DNA from: Gillisia hiemivivida
GTDB lineage: Bacteria; Bacteroidota; Bacteroidia; Flavobacteriales; Flavobacteriaceae
DNA: 64,000 bases
Reading direction: 5' to 3'
Assembly: GCF_007997295.1 (NCBI RefSeq)
Contig: NZ_VORY01000014.1
Span: 1 to 64,000, forward strand
The notes under the pieces: generated by a model
What the model was told of the DNA's origin: nothing
The model's database searches: none
The model's input: the letters and a program-made list of their open reading frames with translations, nothing else
Translations under genes and position numbers: made by a program
Shown: positions 60,331 through 64,000 of the stretch, piece by piece
How the letters are laid out: each line of letters opens with the position of its first letter
Numbering within the stretch: the first letter of the stretch is position 1

Positions 60331-61455
60331 ATGAAAAAACATTTTAAATCTATAAGCTTATGTCTTCTTATTGCAGTTGGTTTTTCCTCCTGCACTACAG
60401 ATGACAATAGTTTAGACCCTACCAATCTAGGCGGTTATGCACATTTGACAGATCGTAAAATAAGCGTTTTCGATACAAATACTGACCTAAATTTGAATTT
60501 ACTCACCGCTTCAGGGGTTACTGTTGAAGCTGTTGAAATCATGCAGGATGGATCGGTCATAGCAAACGCTGTTGTTTCTGGTGAAACTGCTTCATTTAAT
60601 ACATCTACTTTAGGTGCATTAGAAACTGGTAGTATTTCTTTATTTATTTCATCTAGCCTTTCCAATGGAAAAAAAGCAGGAGATCCTGCTTCCATAAGAG
60701 TGGCAGATGCTATCTCTTTCGTTGACACAGATGACCAACCTCTACCTGAATCTGTGAAATTCATGGATACTACAACAACAATTTTAGCCTATAGCACATA
60801 TACCCGCTCGGCAACAATTGATGATGTAACTTTATTCTGGAAGAAGAATGATGCTGGAACTTACGCAGAGTCGAACATGGTATTGGATGTTGATGGAGAT
60901 GAAATCAATTTAGGTGACATTGACTATACTGAATACGACGCAAAAGTAAATGACACTCTTTATTATAAGTTTGTTGCTAACAGCGGAGCTTTAAGCCAGG
61001 AAATAGAAACAAAAATTGCAATTCTTCCACAAACTTTTGGAGCAGCAACTAATGCTACTTTATCTGCTGATGCAGATATGAAAGAATACAATCTAGGTTC
61101 TGGAGCGTATGCAGCTGCAGGCGAAACAGGTGAAATGAGCTTTGTAGACCCATCAGGTTTTGAATTAGTTGTTGACTTCGTAAAAGCAACTGTTCCTGCG
61201 GGAATGACCGCTGAGGAGTATTTCAACAATACAGACCTAATGGTAGCTGAAGCTGCATTTAATGCAGGTACTAAAACAACCTCTGTTAGTGATGTTAGTA
61301 ATGGAGATGTATACATCTATGAAATTACAAGACAAAATGAAGATGAAGAAGACTTAGTTTACTACGGTATCATAAAAATTGGTAACACAATTGTTGTAAA
61401 TGGAATCAACAGCTTTGAGTTTAAATATGCTGAAGGAACTATCATAAGAAAATAG
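60331..61455 (+). CDS. surface lipoprotein in SusE-like position
   Basis: A 374-residue lipoprotein (signal ending GFSSC, Cys21, followed by TTDDN). The mature chain is beta-rich, with Thr/Ser/Asp-rich repeats suggesting stacked Ig-like or SusE-type domains (VEAVEIMQDGSVIANAVVSG, ...VTLFWKKNDAGTY). The position right after susD and the acidic residues after Cys suggest a surface glycan- or peptide-binding accessory protein. No sequence motif proves this. Confidence 0.7.
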   Translation: MKKHFKSISLCLLIAVGFSSCTTDDNSLDPTNLGGYAHLTDRKISVFDTNTDLNLNLLTASGVTVEAVEIMQDGSVIANAVVSGETASFNTSTLGALETGSISLFISSSLSNGKKAGDPASIRVADAISFVDTDDQPLPESVKFMDTTTTILAYSTYTRSATIDDVTLFWKKNDAGTYAESNMVLDVDGDEINLGDIDYTEYDAKVNDTLYYKFVANSGALSQEIETKIAILPQTFGAATNATLSADADMKEYNLGSGAYAAAGETGEMSFVDPSGFELVVDFVKATVPAGMTAEEYFNNTDLMVAEAAFNAGTKTTSVSDVSNGDVYIYEITRQNEDEEDLVYYGIIKIGNTIVVNGINSFEFKYAEGTIIRK

Positions 61456-61485
61456 TATTCTTTATTATCATTTAGTTTTATAATT

Positions 61486-61517
61486 AAAACCCACCTCTCG
61501 CGAGGTGGGTTTTTTTA
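61486..61517 (+). terminator. intrinsic terminator of the susC-susD unit
   Basis: ACCCACCTC (61489-61497) pairs with GAGGTGGGT (61502-61510) around TCGC and ends in a run of T. It closes the first uptake unit, so the next susC is transcribed separately. Confidence 0.88.
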
Positions 61518-61785
61518 TTGGTTATTTTTTATATTCATATTACGACTTCACACCCTTCTTTTAACATTTTATTCTATTAAGGTAATAGGCCTACTGCACT
61601 TTTAGGATATGTCCATCCTTTATAAATTATCTTGTGTTATTAACAAATATTCACGTAATTGTACCTACGTATTAATACGAATGGCCATAAATTGTTGAAA
61701 GGCTATCAAATTATATTTAAAAATAATTTGCTTTATAAATAATCTTTTATCAAATTTGGCTTGGCTAATTAAAATAAACCAAAAT
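61518..61785 (+). promoter_or_regulatory. gap with probable promoter and leader motif of the second susC
   Basis: No gene was found in this gap. Near its end, TTG (61728-61730) is followed after 20 bases by CAAATTTG (61751-61758), a degenerate -7. GGCTAATT (61763-61770) follows, 15 bases before the ATG as in the first susC. Confidence 0.5.
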
Positions 61786-64000
61786 ATGAAATCAAATTTT
61801 ACTCGATTTTTAACGCTATTCTTAGCGTTAATTGCGCAAATGACATTTGCGCAACAACAAACGGTTACAGGAACCGTTACAGACACGGATGGATTACCGC
61901 TTCCCGGCGTTAATGTTCTTGTAAAAGCAGGGACTACAGGTACCCAAACTGATTTTGATGGAAAATATTCTATCCAAGCATTTCAGGAAGATGTATTAGT
62001 ATTTTCCTTTATAGGCTTGGTTAAAGCAGAATATCCGGTAGGAGATCGACGAACTATCAATGTAACTTTAAGTCCAGATGCCGCTACATTAGAGGAAGTG
62101 GTAGTAACGGCACTAGGGGTAAAAAGTACTCCACGCTCCGTTAGTTATGCAGTTGAAAATGTAAGTGCAGAAGACATTGAAAACACTGGAGAAACAAACC
62201 TTGTTAATTCCTTGGCCTCTAAGGCGGCAGGAGTTAGTGTGGTGAGTGCTTCAGGATCTGTTGGCGCCTCTGCCAATATTCGAATTAGAGGGAATACCTC
62301 TATTGGTAGATCGAATAGTCCTCTATTTATAGTTGATGGTGTTCCAATTGATAACTCTTCAACAGGAAACGCGACTGGAGGAACTGATAATTCCAACAGG
62401 GCAATTGATATAAATCAAAATGACATTGCTTCTATTGATGTATTAAAAGGTACTGCAGCACAAACTCTATATGGTTTAAGGGCTGCAAACGGAGTGATAA
62501 TAATCACCACTAAAAAAGGGCAAACTGGCGCCCCAAGCGTTTCAGTTTCTTCTACATTACAATTTAGTGAAGTTAATCAACTTCCAGACCTACAAAAAGA
62601 ATACGCTCAGGGAAGACCATTGGGCGGTGTACCTACTCACCGAGGACCTGAAACCTTTGAAGGTTTTAGCTGGGGTCCACGTATCTCTTCTTTAGAATAC
62701 GATGGGGACACAAGTTATCCTTATAGCCGATTTGGGAGATTGGTACCAGAAGGAGAAGGTAATGGTATGGCTGCAAATGCCTACGATCATTCTGACTTCT
62801 TTGTAACAGGTGTTTTAGATGAGCAAAATGTTTCAGTTCGCGGAGGTTCAGAAAAAATAAAGTATTTCCTATCTGGAGGGAAACTGCATCAAACGGGGGT
62901 TGCACCTACCGAAGAGTTTGACAGGCGTTCGTTCAGAGCGGATGTTAGCGCTAAGCTGAGAGAAGATTTTGAGGTTTCTGCAAGTGGAACTTATGTTACT
63001 TCAGGTGGACGTAGAGTTCAAAGAGGTTCTAATGTTTCGGGAATTATGTTAGGTCTTTTGAGGACTACTCCATCATTCGATAATGGTAACGGCTTAACTG
63101 GTCGTTTAGCGGCATCCACTCCAGGTACTTATGAACTGCCAGATGGTAGTCAGAGGAGTTATCGTGCTGGGGTTTATGACAACCCATACTGGACCGTGGC
63201 TAAAAACCCTTCAACTGATGATGTTAAACGTTTTATAGGAAGATTATCATTCGATTACAAACCATTGGACTGGGCTACTTTAAGAGGAACCTTGGCTTAC
63301 GATCAATATTCTGATGTTAGAAAAGCAGGGGTTGATATTAATTCTGCCGGTAATCCTCAAGGTCAGGTGTCAGATCTCACTATTTTCAGTGAAGACATCA
63401 ATTCACAGCTTCTATTTTTAATAGATAAGAATATTTCAGACAACATTACATTTAATAGTGTAATAGGTTATGACGGTTTCACAACCCAAAGTTTAACCAG
63501 AGAGTCAATAGGTAACAGTCTTACTATACCAGGATTTTTCCATGTTTCTAACACTGCAAGCCAAGCTGTATTTGAGGGTGTGGGAAGAAAAAAATTAGAT
63601 GCGCTTTTGGCTGATGCAAAGTTTGGTTTTAACAACACTTTCTTTTTGAATGGTGCCGTTAGAAATGACTGGTCCTCAACTTTACCAGAAGATAATAATG
63701 ACTTCCTATCTTACAGTGCTGGAGGTGCAATTGTATTTTCAGAGTTTTTTGATAACTCAGGTTTCTTTAATTATGGTAAATTACGTGGATCCTACGGTAA
63801 AACTGGTAACGATGCTCCTATATTTGCTACGACCACTTATTATAATGCAGCCAATGCAGGAGGTGATGGTTTTATAGATGGTAACCAGTTCCCTATATTT
63901 TCCACTGTAGCTTTTGAGAGGTCTGCACAACTAGGTAACGCAGAGATTCAACCAGAAGTTACCAAAGAATTTGAAGTAGGTGCAGAACTTAGGTTCTGGG
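61786..64000 (+). CDS. second SusC/RagA family transporter, cut by the window edge
   Basis: The frame opens with ATG at 61786 and stays open for 738 codons to the end of the window, without stop. It starts with a signal peptide very like that of the first susC (MKSNFTRFLTLFLALIAQMT, then FAQQQ). A carboxypeptidase-regulatory-like domain follows (TVTGTVTDTDGLPLPGVNVL), then LEEVVVTALGVKSTPRSVSY and the plug with IRIRGNTSIGRSNSPLFIVD and GVIIITTKKGQ. About two thirds of a usual SusC is present. Its SusD partner would lie beyond the right edge. Confidence 0.94.
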   Translation, partial: MKSNFTRFLTLFLALIAQMTFAQQQTVTGTVTDTDGLPLPGVNVLVKAGTTGTQTDFDGKYSIQAFQEDVLVFSFIGLVKAEYPVGDRRTINVTLSPDAATLEEVVVTALGVKSTPRSVSYAVENVSAEDIENTGETNLVNSLASKAAGVSVVSASGSVGASANIRIRGNTSIGRSNSPLFIVDGVPIDNSSTGNATGGTDNSNRAIDINQNDIASIDVLKGTAAQTLYGLRAANGVIIITTKKGQTGAPSVSVSSTLQFSEVNQLPDLQKEYAQGRPLGGVPTHRGPETFEGFSWGPRISSLEYDGDTSYPYSRFGRLVPEGEGNGMAANAYDHSDFFVTGVLDEQNVSVRGGSEKIKYFLSGGKLHQTGVAPTEEFDRRSFRADVSAKLREDFEVSASGTYVTSGGRRVQRGSNVSGIMLGLLRTTPSFDNGNGLTGRLAASTPGTYELPDGSQRSYRAGVYDNPYWTVAKNPSTDDVKRFIGRLSFDYKPLDWATLRGTLAYDQYSDVRKAGVDINSAGNPQGQVSDLTIFSEDINSQLLFLIDKNISDNITFNSVIGYDGFTTQSLTRESIGNSLTIPGFFHVSNTASQAVFEGVGRKKLDALLADAKFGFNNTFFLNGAVRNDWSSTLPEDNNDFLSYSAGGAIVFSEFFDNSGFFNYGKLRGSYGKTGNDAPIFATTTYYNAANAGGDGFIDGNQFPIFSTVAFERSAQLGNAEIQPEVTKEFEVGAELRFW
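61811..61878 (+). other. three hairpins in the signal-peptide codons of the second susC
   Basis: TAACGCTA/TAGCGTTA (61811-61830), TTGCGCAAAT/ATTTGCGCAA (61832-61854) and AACGGTT/AACCGTT (61860-61878). These occupy the same codons as those of the first susC. The third may follow from the V-T-G-T-V-T amino-acid palindrome alone. Confidence 0.55.

Overview
The window is a chromosomal segment of a Bacteroidota bacterium, most likely a marine-type member of the Flavobacteriaceae (the Gramella/Christiangramia/Salegentibacter neighbourhood is a guess from gene content, not a tested placement). The evidence is low-GC DNA, -33/-7 promoters of the TTG-N19-TAnnTTTG type (clearest upstream of rpsL), SusC/SusD outer-membrane uptake genes, a fused SecDF, the Bacteroidota ribosomal gene order without tuf between fusA and rpsJ, and a proteorhodopsin beside its retinal-forming dioxygenase. 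No tRNA, rRNA, CRISPR array, prophage or insertion sequence was recognised.

Layout. 1-9265: minus-strand housekeeping genes (secDF, mdh, an outer-membrane protein, gyrB, asnB). 9512-19442: mostly plus-strand genes, including a DUF2911 protein, queE on the minus strand, an exported cell-wall peptidase pair (PBP4-type carboxypeptidase and a Tat-type LD-carboxypeptidase), a HerA-like ATPase, rluF behind a long hairpin leader, and a small cluster with VOC, AI-2E and YkvA proteins. 19599-22268: folD and ffh, separated by a four-helix-bundle gene that carries one in-frame TGA and lies between 10-bp inverted repeats. 22542-24270: divergent blh and green-type proteorhodopsin. 24352-30626: argS, marC, an epimerase-like protein, a BCCT transporter and small proteins. 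30899-34113: two guanidino-group hydrolase-like genes and gltA. 34302-37797: eno, a small outer-membrane protein and carA. 37957-55023: the rpsL-to-rplQ ribosomal superoperon (S12, S7, EF-G, S10, spc and alpha blocks, with secY, infA, rpmJ and rpoA). 55645-64000: a susC-susD-lipoprotein set, then a second susC that runs off the right edge.

How the parts work together. The ribosomal block reads from one well-formed promoter at 55081-55110 and proceeds leftward for about 17 kb. Two of its spacers (rpsJ-rplC and rpsH-rpsN) contain copies of a palindromic repeat that is scattered through the non-coding DNA of the window; the rpsJ-rplC spacer also holds four hairpins, the last one terminator-like. 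The rhodopsin and dioxygenase together make a light-driven proton pump from beta-carotene. SusC, SusD and the third lipoprotein form a TonB-dependent uptake complex of unknown substrate; no carbohydrate-active enzyme or regulator sits next to it in the window.

The most unusual signals are RNA- or repeat-level: matching hairpins with a compensatory change in the signal-peptide codons of both susC genes, the structured leaders of rplC and rluF, the inverted-repeat-flanked four-helix-bundle pseudogene, and a decayed tandem repeat around 10.1-10.4 kb.
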